A DNA stretch of 64,000 nt from Aneurinibacillus uraniidurans (lineage in GTDB: Bacteria; Bacillota; Bacilli; Aneurinibacillales; Aneurinibacillaceae), in the NCBI RefSeq assembly GCF_028471905.1, contig NZ_CP116902.1, positions 3,056,501 to 3,120,500 of the forward strand. The letters are read 5' to 3'. Below are positions 51,696 through 61,754 of the stretch, one piece after another. The position numbers and the translations under genes were made by a program. How positions within the stretch are numbered: position 1 is the stretch's first letter; each line of letters opens with the position of its first letter. The notes below the pieces were generated by a model. It did not search any database and had not been told where the DNA came from. It worked only from the letters and a program-made list of their open reading frames with translations.

Positions 51696-52661
51696 CTAGA
51701 TAGATTGTGTTACAGCATATTGTCCTATCGCTTTATATTTGTTGTAGCGGTCCGCTACTCGTTCCTCACGATTCATTATATCAAGTTCTGCGAGATGACG
51801 GGTGATCACTTCACGTAAAGCTGATGCAGTCTGTTCCAAATTACGGTGTGCTCCACCGAGCGGTTCTGGTACAATCTCATCTACAACTCCTAGTTCACGC
51901 AAATCACGGGCCGTAATTTTCATCGTCTCCGCTGCACGCTGTGCCTGGGATGCATCCTTCCAGAGCAGGGCTGCCGCACCTTCTGGGGAGATTACGGAGT
52001 AAAAGGAGTTCTCTAGCATTAACAAACGATTGCCAACGCCAAGCGCCAATGCGCCACCGCTTCCTCCCTCCCCGGTTACGATGCAGATGATTGGAACACC
52101 GAACGACGCCATCTCACGCAAGTTACGCGCGATTGCTTCACTCTGTCCGCGCTCTTCTGCTGCCATCCCCGGATATGCACCTGTTGTGTTAATAAAACAG
52201 ATGATCGGGCGGTCGAATTTATCCGCCTGCTGCATAAGGCGAAGCGCCTTGCGATACCCTTCAGGATGCGGCATTCCGAAGTTACGCGCGATATTATCCT
52301 TCGTATCTTTCCCTTTCTGATGCCCCATCACGGTAACCGGACGACCGTTAAACTTGGCAATGCCTGCAACAATGGCCGCATCATCCCCATACAGTCGGTC
52401 TCCATGCAGCTCGATAAAGTCCGTACATAATGCGTTAATAAAATCCAACGTGGTTGGACGTTCCGGGTGGCGTGCCACCTGTACCCGCTGCCACGGTGTA
52501 AGTCCTTCGTATATATCCTGCGCCAATGTCTTTGCCCGCGCTTCAAGTTTCGTAATCTCGTCGCTTAAATCAATGTCTTTCTCACTGGTAAAGCGGCGCA
52601 GCTCTTCAATTTTGGCATTCAGCTCGAGGAGCGGTTTTTCAAAAGGAAGTTCTCCAGCCAT
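51696..52661 (-). CDS. accA: Acetyl-CoA carboxylase carboxyltransferase, alpha subunit
   Basis: A 321-aa subunit. [39 protein letters not shown] and [20 protein letters not shown] are carboxyltransferase motifs that bind carboxybiotin and acetyl-CoA. Its ATG overlaps the accD stop by one base (TAATG), so the two subunits are translated together. First committed step of fatty-acid synthesis. Confidence 0.97.
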   Translation of the reverse strand: MAGELPFEKPLLELNAKIEELRRFTSEKDIDLSDEITKLEARAKTLAQDIYEGLTPWQRVQVARHPERPTTLDFINALCTDFIELHGDRLYGDDAAIVAGIAKFNGRPVTVMGHQKGKDTKDNIARNFGMPHPEGYRKALRLMQQADKFDRPIICFINTTGAYPGMAAEERGQSEAIARNLREMASFGVPIICIVTGEGGSGGALALGVGNRLLMLENSFYSVISPEGAAALLWKDASQAQRAAETMKITARDLRELGVVDEIVPEPLGGAHRNLEQTASALREVITRHLAELDIMNREERVADRYNKYKAIGQYAVTQSI

Positions 52662-53542
52662 TAGTTTGTCCCCCTTACCGTATGCATATCGAGAATTTTA
52701 CCAAGTGTATCGCGCATCTCTTTACGCGGAAGAATCCGATCAAGCTGCCCCTTCTTCAATAGGAACTCTGCAGTCTGAAAATCTGGTGGCAGCTCCTGTC
52801 GAATCGTCTGCTCAATAATGCGACGTCCTGCAAATCCGATCAATGCCCCTGGCTCTGCGAAGTTGTAGTCGCCAAGCGATGCAAAACTTGCTGATACACC
52901 ACCGGTTGTTGGATTAGTCATAATCGAAATGTACAGTCCACCTGCCGCACTCAACTTAGCAAGTGCTGCACTCGTTTTTGCCATCTGCATCAAGCTTAAA
53001 ACACCTTCCTGCATACGAGCGCCGCCTGATGCGGAGAACAGAAGGAACGGATATTTTTTCTCAATCGCCTGCTCGATGGCACGGGCTATTTTCTCTCCCA
53101 CGACAGAACCCATGCTTCCCATTCGAAAACGAGAATCCATCACAGCAATGACAACCGGATATCCCTTAATTGTCCCTTCCCCCGTCAGAATGGCTTCAGA
53201 TAAGCCGGACTTCTCTCGGTCCTGATTTAGTTTATCCACATAACCTGGGAATCCAAGTGGGTCCGCTGACAGAAGATCGGCATCATACTCAAAGAAATGA
53301 CCCTCATCCAGCGTGGTCGCAATTCTTTCAAATGCATTCATTGGAAAGTGATGGGCACAAGCCTGGCATACTTTCAGATTTTTTTCGAGTTCGCGTGTAT
53401 ACGTAATCGCGCCGCATTTTGGACATTTTACCATCAGCCCTTCCGGCACTTCTTTCGGCTCGACTTTATCCGTCTCACCCGTTACTTGCCCACTCTGCAC
53501 CGTGGCATAGCGTCTTTTTTTATAAAAAATATCTTTCAACAT
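52661..53542 (-). CDS. accD: Acetyl-CoA carboxylase carboxyltransferase, beta subunit
   Basis: A 293-aa subunit with the N-terminal zinc ribbon ([15 protein letters not shown], then [11 protein letters not shown]) and the crotonase-like core ([56 protein letters not shown]). AGAGGTG precedes the ATG. Joined to accA by the TAATG overlap. Confidence 0.97.
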   Translation of the reverse strand: MLKDIFYKKRRYATVQSGQVTGETDKVEPKEVPEGLMVKCPKCGAITYTRELEKNLKVCQACAHHFPMNAFERIATTLDEGHFFEYDADLLSADPLGFPGYVDKLNQDREKSGLSEAILTGEGTIKGYPVVIAVMDSRFRMGSMGSVVGEKIARAIEQAIEKKYPFLLFSASGGARMQEGVLSLMQMAKTSAALAKLSAAGGLYISIMTNPTTGGVSASFASLGDYNFAEPGALIGFAGRRIIEQTIRQELPPDFQTAEFLLKKGQLDRILPRKEMRDTLGKILDMHTVRGTN

Positions 53543-53628
53543 TACTTAACACCTCTCTTGTGGCATTCCTGAAGAATAAAGACCGATCGAGCCCGTCATT
53601 CTTCTTACCCAAATATGTATCGCCTCGT

Positions 53629-54300
53629 CTATAAAATACTGTTTTCCAGATGAAGCGCCATCCGCATAACCGCTAGATTCTCATCCCCTGCTCGAATCGC
53701 CTCAAGAATTGCTCGATGTTCCTCAAGCGCTTCCTCGGCACGACCTTCACGCGCAAGCGAGGTTTCCCGCACAGTCTTACTGTATTCGATAAGCGGCACC
53801 CAGATTCGATGCAAAACGGAGTTGCGACTGGAGCGGCAGATCGTACGGTGGAATAAATAATCTTCCTCTGTCGGAATCCGCCCAGCCTCAATCGCCTGCT
53901 CAGCAGACTGGATGATTCGATCCATCTCTCGGAAGTGACGCTCACTTCCCCGCCTGCAAGCCAACCGCACCGCATCAAGCTCCAGAATTGTACGCATCTC
54001 TACTACATCATTTCTTGTCTTAAAGTCCTTTAATACATACACACCAATTAGATCAATCAGTTTATTATGACGATAATGCTGCAGAAATGTACCTTCGCCT
54101 CTGCGCGTTGTAATCAATCCGAGCAGTTCAAGTGCCCGAAGTGCTTCGCGCACAGAAGAGCGACCAACAGCAAGTCGATCAGACAATTCTCGCTCTGATG
54201 GAAGCTTATCCCCCGGCTTAAGGCCGTCCTCTTTAATAATACGGTTAATCTCAAGCAAAATCTCCTGATAGACTTTTCGTTTTTCCGGAAGCAGCGGCAT
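53629..54300 (-). CDS. GntR/FadR family transcriptional regulator
   Basis: A 223-aa regulator. The winged helix (LKPGDKLPSERELSDRLAVG, then RSSVREALRALELLGLITTR) is followed by an all-helical FCD ligand domain (LELDAVRLACRRG, DYLFHRTICRSSRNSVLHRI, EEALEEHRAILEAIRAGDEN). The His/Asp set fits metal-dependent binding of an organic acid. AGGAGGGGG precedes the ATG at 54300. Between accD and the malic enzyme gene it may control either; FadR-type FCD proteins often sense carboxylic acids. Confidence 0.92.
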   Translation of the reverse strand: MPLLPEKRKVYQEILLEINRIIKEDGLKPGDKLPSERELSDRLAVGRSSVREALRALELLGLITTRRGEGTFLQHYRHNKLIDLIGVYVLKDFKTRNDVVEMRTILELDAVRLACRRGSERHFREMDRIIQSAEQAIEAGRIPTEEDYLFHRTICRSSRNSVLHRIWVPLIEYSKTVRETSLAREGRAEEALEEHRAILEAIRAGDENLAVMRMALHLENSIL

Positions 54301-54379
54301 CCGTCTCCCCCTCCTCTTCCGTATCACCCTATTTCAGAAACGGCAAAAAGGAGGATGAATCCCCCTTCTGCTCGCTTGC

Positions 54380-55600
54380 TTATCGCGTGCTTTCAGCCTG
54401 CATTTTTTGTTGTAGCTGCTTCGGATCAATCTCCTGTCGTGCTACCTCCGTTTCAATCGCTGCCTGAGCGACGGCCGCCGCTACATGAGGAGCGACCCGT
54501 GTATCAAATGGCGATGGAATGATATAGTCCGCTGACAGTTCCTCTTCGCTGATGAGCTCAGCAATCGCACGGACTGCAGCAAGCTTCATCGCTTCGTTAA
54601 TGTCTGTTGCCATCACTTCAAGTGCACCACGGAAGATACCTGGAAATGCGAGTACGTTGTTCACCTGATTTGGGAAATCAGAACGTCCGGTTCCCACAAC
54701 GGCTGCACCCATTTCTCGTGCTAACTCAGGCATAATTTCTGGTACCGGATTTGCCATTGCAAAAATGATTGGGTTCTCATTCATACTCTTCACCATTTCC
54801 GGTGTAACTGAGCCCGCTACTGATACGCCAATGAATACGTCCGCACCTTTCATCACGTCTTCTAGCGTGCCCTCTGCTCGCTTATGATTTGTAATGCGAG
54901 CGATGCTATCTTTAACCGGGTTCATACCGAACGGACGCCCTTCATAAATCGCACCCTTAGAGTCACACATGATCACGTCTTTTACACCCATCGACAGCAG
55001 AAGCTTAATAATAGCAATTCCCGCCGCACCTGCGCCGTTTGCTACTACCAGGATGTCCTCCATTTTCTTGCCAGTAAGCTTGAGTGCATTAAGTAGACCG
55101 GCTGCCGTTACAATCGCTGTTCCATGCTGATCATCATGGAATACTGGAATATTTAGCTCTTCTTTCAGGCGTTCTTCAATCTCGAAGCAGTTCGGAGCTG
55201 CAATATCTTCGAGATTAATGCCGCCAAATGTCGGTTCAAGATATTTCACAGTCCGAATGATTTCTTCCGGGTCCTGCGTATTTAAGCAGATCGGGAACGC
55301 GTCCACGCCTGCGAATGATTTAAACAGTACCGCCTTGCCCTCCATTACTGGCAACGCGCCTTCCGGTCCAATATTGCCAAGACCGAGCACCGCTGATCCG
55401 TCTGACACGACTGCTACCATGTTACCTTTAGACGTATAATCATATACTTTTTTCGTATTATCAAAAATATCTTTACAAGGCTCTGCAACGCCCGGTGAGT
55501 ATGCAAGGCTCAGATCATATGCGCTCTCAAGTGGCACTTTGGATTCGACACGGATTTTCCCGCGATTTTCTGTATGCAACTGTAATGCTTTTTCTCTCAT
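54380..55600 (-). CDS. ytsJ: NAD(P)-dependent malic enzyme
   Basis: A 406-aa enzyme that decarboxylates malate to pyruvate. LAYSPGVAEPCKDIFDN (with catalytic Tyr region), GLGNIGPEGALPVMEGKA, FGGINLEDIAAPNCFEIE with metal-binding Glu/Asp, VFHDDQHGTAIV and GAGAAGIAI (nucleotide loop) are typical of the short bacterial type. The ATG at 55600 has AAGGTG upstream; a GTG three codons earlier overlaps it. Position next to dnaE matches Bacillus ytsJ. It feeds pyruvate and reducing power, fitting growth on organic acids. Confidence 0.95.
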   Translation of the reverse strand: MREKALQLHTENRGKIRVESKVPLESAYDLSLAYSPGVAEPCKDIFDNTKKVYDYTSKGNMVAVVSDGSAVLGLGNIGPEGALPVMEGKAVLFKSFAGVDAFPICLNTQDPEEIIRTVKYLEPTFGGINLEDIAAPNCFEIEERLKEELNIPVFHDDQHGTAIVTAAGLLNALKLTGKKMEDILVVANGAGAAGIAIIKLLLSMGVKDVIMCDSKGAIYEGRPFGMNPVKDSIARITNHKRAEGTLEDVMKGADVFIGVSVAGSVTPEMVKSMNENPIIFAMANPVPEIMPELAREMGAAVVGTGRSDFPNQVNNVLAFPGIFRGALEVMATDINEAMKLAAVRAIAELISEEELSADYIIPSPFDTRVAPHVAAAVAQAAIETEVARQEIDPKQLQQKMQAESTR

Positions 55601-55720
55601 GTTTGGCACCTTCTGAACACTCCTTCATCACACAATCCTGGTTATCAGTGGTCTGACCACTTGTTTGGATATGTTTTCATTATACCAGAAGGTTGCCGTG
55701 TGTAAACAGGAGGAAAAGAA

Positions 55721-55741
55721 GCCCCGCAAGCTTCTCGGGGC
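55721..55741 (-). terminator. Terminator of dnaE
   Basis: Stem GCCCCG/CGGGGC with loop AGAAGCTTG, followed by TTCTTTT on the minus strand. Confidence 0.75.
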
Positions 55742-55745
55742 AAAT

Positions 55746-58700
55746 TTACCTAGTTTTTACAACCACCAAGCCTTTTCCTACAATTTTCTCAATATTCCTA
55801 ATAATTTCACTCGTTACGGATATTTTATACGCATCAGCAAGGCGCACCGTACGTTTGGAAGCGGCATAATACAACAATACACAGGAATCGCCTGGATGCT
55901 CGCGGAGTTGATCACGAAGCTCAAGCATACGAGCTGGTTCAGCTTCCATTTCAGGAGTAATCTTGATAAAGATTGTTTGTTGCTCGGGGCTATTCGCAGG
56001 CATTTGTGCCGCCACATCCGACAGTTTTGCGATATGATCGGCAATACATTTTGTTTCATTGCCTTGATGCTCGATTTTCCCTTCAACAAGTAAAACTTCT
56101 CCTCGTTCTAAGACCGATATCGCCTGATCATACACACCTGGGAATACCACAATTTCTGTCCGAGAACGCCAATCTTCTAACTGGACAAACGCCATTGGCC
56201 GCCCTTTTTTGGTTGTAATGCGCCGAACCGATGCTACGATACCGGCAAGCCGAATGGACTTTTTATTCGGGATGTCCATCAACTGATGCAACGGTGTAAT
56301 GCTCGGATGCAAACACAACTCCCTGTACTCATCAAGCGGATGACCGGATAAGTGTAAGCCAAGCAATTCTTTCTCCTGCTCAAGCAGCTCCTGACGTGTC
56401 CATGGCAGCACATCTGGTAGATCAGGTGGCAGATCAGCATCCTGTTCGTCGTCGGTGCCAAGCAAGTTCATCTGCTCGCCCGTCTCTACCAGTCTCCGCC
56501 TGCGTCCACTCCATTCGAGTGCCGTCTCCAATCCCGCTGCTAAAGAAGCACGATGACCCGGCAAACAATCGAATGCTCCCGAACGAATGAGTGCTTCCAG
56601 CACACGGCGATTGCACACCCGAACATCCAGCCGGGAACATACATCTACCAGACTAATAAATTCTCCATTCTCGCGCTCCGCTAGAATATGCCGAATCGCC
56701 TGTACACCGACATTTTTAATTGCCGTAAGTCCGAAACGAATTCCCCCATTTTCTACCCGAAAGCCGCTTCCGCTCCGATTCACATCCGGAGGTAGTACAG
56801 AAATTGAATGACGTCTGCACTCCTCAATATATTCAGCCACTTTGTCCATATTCCCCTGCGCGATGGTGAGCAAGGCTGCGAGAAATACAACCGGGTAATT
56901 CGCCTTCACATACGCCATCCGATAAGAAATCAGCGCATACGCTGCGCTATGACTCCGGTTAAAACCATAATCCGCAAAGCGGACAATCAAATCGTACAGT
57001 TCGTTCGCCAACTTTTCCTCATAGCCATTCCTAACTGCACCTACTACGAATGCGGTACGCTGTTCCGCCAGCAGCTCCCGCTTCTTTTTACTCACGGCCC
57101 GCCGTAAAAGGTCCGCTTCTCCGAGCGTAAAGCCCGCGACCGCCGATGCGATTTGCATGATTTGTTCCTGATACAAAATATACCCATACGTATGCTGTAA
57201 AATCGGTTTAAGCACTGGGTGCAAATAAACGACTGCCCGCTCCCCGTGCTTCGCTGCTGCAAAATCCGGGATAAATTCCATCGGACCCGGACGGAACAAT
57301 GCCAGTACTGCGACAATATCTTCAAATTCAGATGGCTTCACAATACGCAGTGCATGGCGCATACCGGATGATTCAAGCTGAAAGACCCCAGCCGTATCCG
57401 CCGTCGCAAGCATCTCGTATGTACGCGCATCATCAAGCGGAATCGCTGTGAGATCAAGGGCTACGCCTTCCTGCTCTTCAATCATCTGCGCCACCTGTTC
57501 GAGGAGCGTTAAGTTACGCAGACCGAGAAAGTCCATTTTAAGCAGCCCAACAGCTTCTAGCGACTCCATCGCATACTGCGTTAGGGCGATCCCGCCATTC
57601 CCTTCTTGAAGCGGCACATATTGCGTCAGAGGTTCACGTGAGATGACAACACCGGCCGCATGTGTAGAAGCGTGGCGCGGCAGCCCCTCAAGCGCTTGCG
57701 CCCAGCTAAGCAGCTTGGCTACCTGCGGGTGCTCATCCATCATATTGCGAAGTGCGTTTGTTTTCTCGATAGCGCCACGAAGTGTAATCCCAAGCTCATT
57801 TGGGATGAGCTTGGCTACTTTGTCTACCATTGCATTCGGAAGCCCAAGTGCTCGTCCAACGTCCCGCACCGCCGCCCGTGCGGCCAGTGTACCAAATGTA
57901 ACAATTTGAGCAACCCGATCCGTCCCGTATTTCTCCGCCACATATGCGATAACTTCATCACGCCGATCATAACTAAAATCAACATCAATATCGGGCATGC
58001 TGATGCGTTCTGGATTCAAAAACCGCTCGAATAGCAGGTGGTAGTGTACCGGGTCAATATCGGTAATCCGCAGGACATAAGCAACCAGACTGCCTGCTGC
58101 TGATCCCCGCCCCGGTCCAACCGCAATCCCTTGCTCTCTAGCAAAGCGAATAAAATCCCAGACAATGAGAAAATAGTCTGCAAAGCCCATCCGATTGATG
58201 ACATCAAGCTCATACGTAAGCCGCTCCTGCACCTGTCCGCTTGGCTGCATGCCGTATCGCTCCCGCACTCCCTCTTCACACCGCTCGCGCAAGTACTCGA
58301 CTGCCGACATCCCTGCTGGCGTCTGAAACTTCGGAAGTATGGTCTCACCAAGCGGAATCTCAACCTGACAACGCTTCGCAATGCGTACCGTATTCTCAAG
58401 CGCCTCGGTTAAAAACACAAACAGCTCACTCATCTCCGCTGGGCTTTTCAAATAATACTCTCGTGTCAGATAACGTTCTCGACTATCATCCGTCACCGTC
58501 TTGCCTTGTCCAATACACAGCAATACATCAAATGCTGCTGCGTCTTCCGTATTCACATACCGTACGTCATTCGTTGCCACAAGCGGGATTTTCGTCAAAC
58601 GGCTTAACTCGGTTAGACGATAGTTCACTATTTTTTGCTCTTCCAAAAGATGATCCTGAATCTCCAAATAGAAGTTACCTGCTCCAAACCACGCCTCGTA

Positions 58701-59171
58701 TCGCTGTGCCACCGCAGTCGCTCCTGCTGTGTCACCTGCTGCGAGCAATTTGCTAATCAGCCCCCTACTGCCGCCACTTAGCACAATGATTCCACCTGCA
58801 AATTCTACAAGCCGTGACTCCGGAATCGCTGGACTGCGATAGCCGGCTATATGGGCGATTGATAGCAGGCGCATAATGGAGCGGTAGCCCTCCAGTGTTT
58901 CAGCCAAAAGAATTAGTTCATGTCCGTCTATAGGCTTCCACTCCTCACCAGGCAGCACCGTAATCTGTACTCCAATAATCGGCTGAATACCCGCTTTGCG
59001 GCACGCTTTGTAAAATGGAATGACCCCGTACATGACAGATGTATCCGTAATCGCAAGCGCCGACATCCCTAGCTCCTGCGCCCTGCTCACCAGACTTTCT
59101 ACACGGGCCGTACTTTCAAGCAAGCTGTACTCACTATGTACATGCAAGTGGACAAATGTTTCGGTCTGCAT
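55746..59171 (-). CDS. dnaE: DNA polymerase III alpha subunit (DnaE type)
   Basis: A 1141-aa replicative polymerase subunit. The N-terminal PHP domain (FVHLHVHSEYSLLESTARV, ALAITD) is followed by the C-family polymerase core with catalytic acids in SMPDIDVDF and GPGRGSAAGSLVAYVL, then a tandem HhH region and an OB fold (SIRLAGIVASVRRITTKKGR). The ATG at 59171 has GGGGAGG upstream and gives the usual N-terminus; 22 upstream codons in frame are excluded. In low-GC Gram-positives this polymerase extends primers beside PolC. It is divergent from ytrH. Confidence 0.96.
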   Translation of the reverse strand: MQTETFVHLHVHSEYSLLESTARVESLVSRAQELGMSALAITDTSVMYGVIPFYKACRKAGIQPIIGVQITVLPGEEWKPIDGHELILLAETLEGYRSIMRLLSIAHIAGYRSPAIPESRLVEFAGGIIVLSGGSRGLISKLLAAGDTAGATAVAQRYEAWFGAGNFYLEIQDHLLEEQKIVNYRLTELSRLTKIPLVATNDVRYVNTEDAAAFDVLLCIGQGKTVTDDSRERYLTREYYLKSPAEMSELFVFLTEALENTVRIAKRCQVEIPLGETILPKFQTPAGMSAVEYLRERCEEGVRERYGMQPSGQVQERLTYELDVINRMGFADYFLIVWDFIRFAREQGIAVGPGRGSAAGSLVAYVLRITDIDPVHYHLLFERFLNPERISMPDIDVDFSYDRRDEVIAYVAEKYGTDRVAQIVTFGTLAARAAVRDVGRALGLPNAMVDKVAKLIPNELGITLRGAIEKTNALRNMMDEHPQVAKLLSWAQALEGLPRHASTHAAGVVISREPLTQYVPLQEGNGGIALTQYAMESLEAVGLLKMDFLGLRNLTLLEQVAQMIEEQEGVALDLTAIPLDDARTYEMLATADTAGVFQLESSGMRHALRIVKPSEFEDIVAVLALFRPGPMEFIPDFAAAKHGERAVVYLHPVLKPILQHTYGYILYQEQIMQIASAVAGFTLGEADLLRRAVSKKKRELLAEQRTAFVVGAVRNGYEEKLANELYDLIVRFADYGFNRSHSAAYALISYRMAYVKANYPVVFLAALLTIAQGNMDKVAEYIEECRRHSISVLPPDVNRSGSGFRVENGGIRFGLTAIKNVGVQAIRHILAERENGEFISLVDVCSRLDVRVCNRRVLEALIRSGAFDCLPGHRASLAAGLETALEWSGRRRRLVETGEQMNLLGTDDEQDADLPPDLPDVLPWTRQELLEQEKELLGLHLSGHPLDEYRELCLHPSITPLHQLMDIPNKKSIRLAGIVASVRRITTKKGRPMAFVQLEDWRSRTEIVVFPGVYDQAISVLERGEVLLVEGKIEHQGNETKCIADHIAKLSDVAAQMPANSPEQQTIFIKITPEMEAEPARMLELRDQLREHPGDSCVLLYYAASKRTVRLADAYKISVTSEIIRNIEKIVGKGLVVVKTR

Positions 59172-59289
59172 CGTATCTCCTCCCCGCCTATTATTCTGCT
59201 TTCTATTATACGCTACACAAAGCACAGAGACAGGCATTCATATTTGTCCTACCTCTCCCATACATATAGCAAGAAGAGGAGGGGAACGG

Positions 59290-59634
59290 ATGAATCAAGA
59301 AATAATTGCCCGGCTAATCTCTGGTATGGTTATGCATTTTTTTGTGGCATATGGCATCGTACTTGGCGGCTCGATCATGGCAGGAATCGCAGCAGTACTC
59401 ACCAGACAGCCTCCATTTCAGGAAATGGCCGACTATGCCCTCAAACTCAAAATCTGGGGGCTTGTCGGAGCACTTGACGGCACGTTTGATTCGTTCTTGC
59501 AAATTGAAAAAGTATTTGCCGCCGGAAGTATGTCACCCATTATTCGGCAAATTATTTTTATTCTGAGCGCATTTATGGGAGCGGACACATGCACCCGTAT
59601 GGTTCGGTGGCTTGTGCACGGCGATGTATTGTGA
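59290..59634 (+). CDS. ytrH: Sporulation protein YtrH
   Basis: A 114-aa membrane protein with three hydrophobic segments (MVMHFFVAYGIVLGGSIMAG, a middle helix, IIRQIIFILSAFMGADTCTR). YtrH is a sigma-E-controlled spore protein needed for normal cortex in Bacillus. GAGGAGGGG precedes the ATG. The stop overlaps the start of ytrI (GTGA). Linked to dnaE as in Bacillus. Confidence 0.9.
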   Translation: MNQEIIARLISGMVMHFFVAYGIVLGGSIMAGIAAVLTRQPPFQEMADYALKLKIWGLVGALDGTFDSFLQIEKVFAAGSMSPIIRQIIFILSAFMGADTCTRMVRWLVHGDVL

Positions 59635-60116
59635 GAGTTCCATCAGCTCGTTTGTTTAGCCGCTATATTCAATTTATTATCCTATTTCTATTTGGCGTTC
59701 TAATAGGGATGAGCACATTTCTTCTGCTGCTTGGCAATGAACTAGATGCCCTGCATCTTAAAACACGCAAGTTAGAAAATCAAAATGTCTTGTATGCAGA
59801 ACGCATTACCGAACTAGAAGAAGCCGAGCGAAATATGATTCAAAAACAAAAAAATGTCGTAAAAGACATCATTATTCACCTGTCAGCACCCAATGAATTC
59901 ATCAAAGCAGATCTTGAAAAACGGCTTATGACTGATTTATTTTTTCTTAAAGGAAAACCATTAGACTATGTTACCGGGTTTCATGAAGGCATTATTCGCA
60001 TGATTGCCGAGCGAACGTATACAATCGAAACCAAAATGTATAAAATTCAACTCACCACACTTGTCATCACCCCTACTGCTCACCTCTATTTAACTGCTCG
60101 TGAAGTCAAAGGATAG
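59631..60116 (+). CDS. ytrI: Sporulation protein YtrI
   Basis: A 161-aa protein with one membrane segment (about residues 12-37, FIILFLFGVLIGMSTFLLLL) and a coiled-coil/alpha-beta extracytoplasmic domain. The GTG at 59631 overlaps the ytrH stop by three bases, giving MRVPSARLFSRYIQF, the expected length and N-terminus for YtrI. It acts with YtrH in spore cortex formation in Bacillus; here this is by homology and position. Confidence 0.85.
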   Translation: MRVPSARLFSRYIQFIILFLFGVLIGMSTFLLLLGNELDALHLKTRKLENQNVLYAERITELEEAERNMIQKQKNVVKDIIIHLSAPNEFIKADLEKRLMTDLFFLKGKPLDYVTGFHEGIIRMIAERTYTIETKMYKIQLTTLVITPTAHLYLTAREVKG

Positions 60117-60197
60117 CACTCGCAAATGGATGAAATCTTTTGTAAAATGATAAATATCGTGTTCTATGCTATCAAACATGTGCAGGAGGGGTTTCAT

Positions 60198-60401
60198 ATG
60201 GTTATTAGTCCTAGGGAAATGGCTCGCACTAAAGTTGAGCAATTAAAAAATGGTCTTTCTGCTTTCTCAGAAACACAGGAAGTAACGGAGCTGATCGAAC
60301 GGTACATCAAAGAGGAACAACTCAATGTGCTCATCGATCGGACCTCACTTGGCTGCTGGTTTATTCCAGCCACAAAAGCAAATGAACCGGCCTCACAATA
60401 A
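60198..60401 (+). CDS. Small hypothetical protein (67 aa)
   Basis: MVISPREMARTKVEQLKNGL begins a soluble helical protein of unknown function, ending in a Trp/Phe segment (TSLGCWFIPATKANEPASQ). GGAGGGG precedes the ATG at 60198, eighty bases after ytrI, so it may be co-transcribed. A strong terminator follows within ten bases. No family recognised. Confidence 0.65.
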   Translation: MVISPREMARTKVEQLKNGLSAFSETQEVTELIERYIKEEQLNVLIDRTSLGCWFIPATKANEPASQ

Positions 60402-60406
60402 ACGAT

Positions 60407-60449
60407 AAGCCGATGCTTTTCTCAACGAACGTCGAGAGAGCATCGGCTT
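60407..60449 (+). terminator. Terminator after the 67-aa gene
   Basis: Stem GCCGATGC/GCATCGGC with additional CTC/GAG pairing, followed by TTTCTTATTT. Confidence 0.85.
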
Positions 60450-60502
60450 TCTTATTTCCCACTTTTATACGTAACAATACTCTGCCCGCAGTGCCAGTTC
60501 AA

Positions 60503-61609
60503 TCATGACGGGTTGTCACACTCTCCCTCTTCGCCCCGTACCATTTGAACGCCAAGCCCCGGTACATCCGGCAGCGTCATCTGACTTCCTGCATATACTA
60601 CACCACCTACAATGCAGTCATGACGCAGCATAAGCGGAGCGTCAAAATCAAAACGTGTAATGTTTCGTTTCGCCCCGGCGAAATGTGCGGCGGCAGTTAC
60701 CGCCAGGCGTGATTCAATCATGCTGCCCATCATACATTCCATGCCGCTTTCTTCCGCCATCGCATTGATGATCTGCGCCTTATAGATGCCTCCCGTTTTC
60801 ATCAACTTCACGTTCAGCATGTCTGCTGCACGCATCTGAATAATTGCCAATGCCTGCTGCGGTGTAAAAATACTCTCATCCGCCATCACGGGCGTATCCA
60901 CCGCATCCGTGACGGTTTTCATCCCAACTAGGTCATGCGCCTTTACGGGCTGCTCCACAATTTCAATATCTAGCCCCATGTCTTCCATTTTCCGAATCGA
61001 ACGGATGGCCTTTTTCACTTCCCAGCCTTGATTAGCATCCAAACGAATTTTGATATGCGTACCAATTCGACGGCGAATTTCCTTAATCCGCTCCACATCA
61101 CGTTCAATCTCATCTTTGCCTACTTTAATTTTGAGCGTCGTAAATCCCTGACGTACATACGCTTCTGCATCGTCTCCCATTTCATCTGGTGCATTCACAC
61201 TTACCGTATAATCTGTCTCGATCTGTTTTTTGTGCCCGCCGAGAAATTGGTACAGCGGGAGATTGCACCGCTGGGCGATCAAATCATACAATGCCATATC
61301 CACCGCTGCTTTTGCACTGCTGTTCCCCACCATAGCCTGATGCAGCAAATGAAATACCTGCTCATACGTAAGCAAGTTTTGCCCGATGAGCTGCGGGCGA
61401 ATCGTATGCATAATGGCAGATTCAATACTTGCGAGGCTATCACCCGTAATCACGACCGTCGCCGGTGCTTCGCCAAATCCTGTACGTCCGCAGTCGGTCC
61501 TTACTTGCACAATGATTGATTCCGCATGAGTGACGGTACGAAGTGCTGTTTTGAATGGTTTCTTCAGGGGAACGGACTGGCGCCGTACCTGAATATCTGT
61601 CAGTATCAT
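60503..61609 (-). CDS. ykfB: L-Ala-D/L-Glu (dipeptide) epimerase, enolase superfamily
   Basis: A 368-aa muconate-lactonizing-subgroup enzyme. The catalytic lysine pair is in TLKIKVGKD and the second Lys in NVKLMKTGG. Metal ligands are Asp in RLDANQGW, Glu in IEIVEQPVKAHD and Asp in PVMADESIF. The C-terminal FDFDAPLMLR fits the dipeptide-epimerase branch that recycles murein peptides. The family length fits. GGGGGG precedes the ATG. It stands alone here, without other ykf genes. Confidence 0.88.
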   Translation of the reverse strand: MILTDIQVRRQSVPLKKPFKTALRTVTHAESIIVQVRTDCGRTGFGEAPATVVITGDSLASIESAIMHTIRPQLIGQNLLTYEQVFHLLHQAMVGNSSAKAAVDMALYDLIAQRCNLPLYQFLGGHKKQIETDYTVSVNAPDEMGDDAEAYVRQGFTTLKIKVGKDEIERDVERIKEIRRRIGTHIKIRLDANQGWEVKKAIRSIRKMEDMGLDIEIVEQPVKAHDLVGMKTVTDAVDTPVMADESIFTPQQALAIIQMRAADMLNVKLMKTGGIYKAQIINAMAEESGMECMMGSMIESRLAVTAAAHFAGAKRNITRFDFDAPLMLRHDCIVGGVVYAGSQMTLPDVPGLGVQMVRGEEGECDNPS

Positions 61610-61754
61610 TACGCATCCCCCCTACTGCAGAATATATATGCCTTGTGGTCGGAAGATACATCTTATTCTTCTATAATCATCCGCTAAACTCTGTGGTATT
61701 GTTATGAAAAAGCACCTTTTTTGGGAAATCACATGATTGGAGGGGATTTTCTAT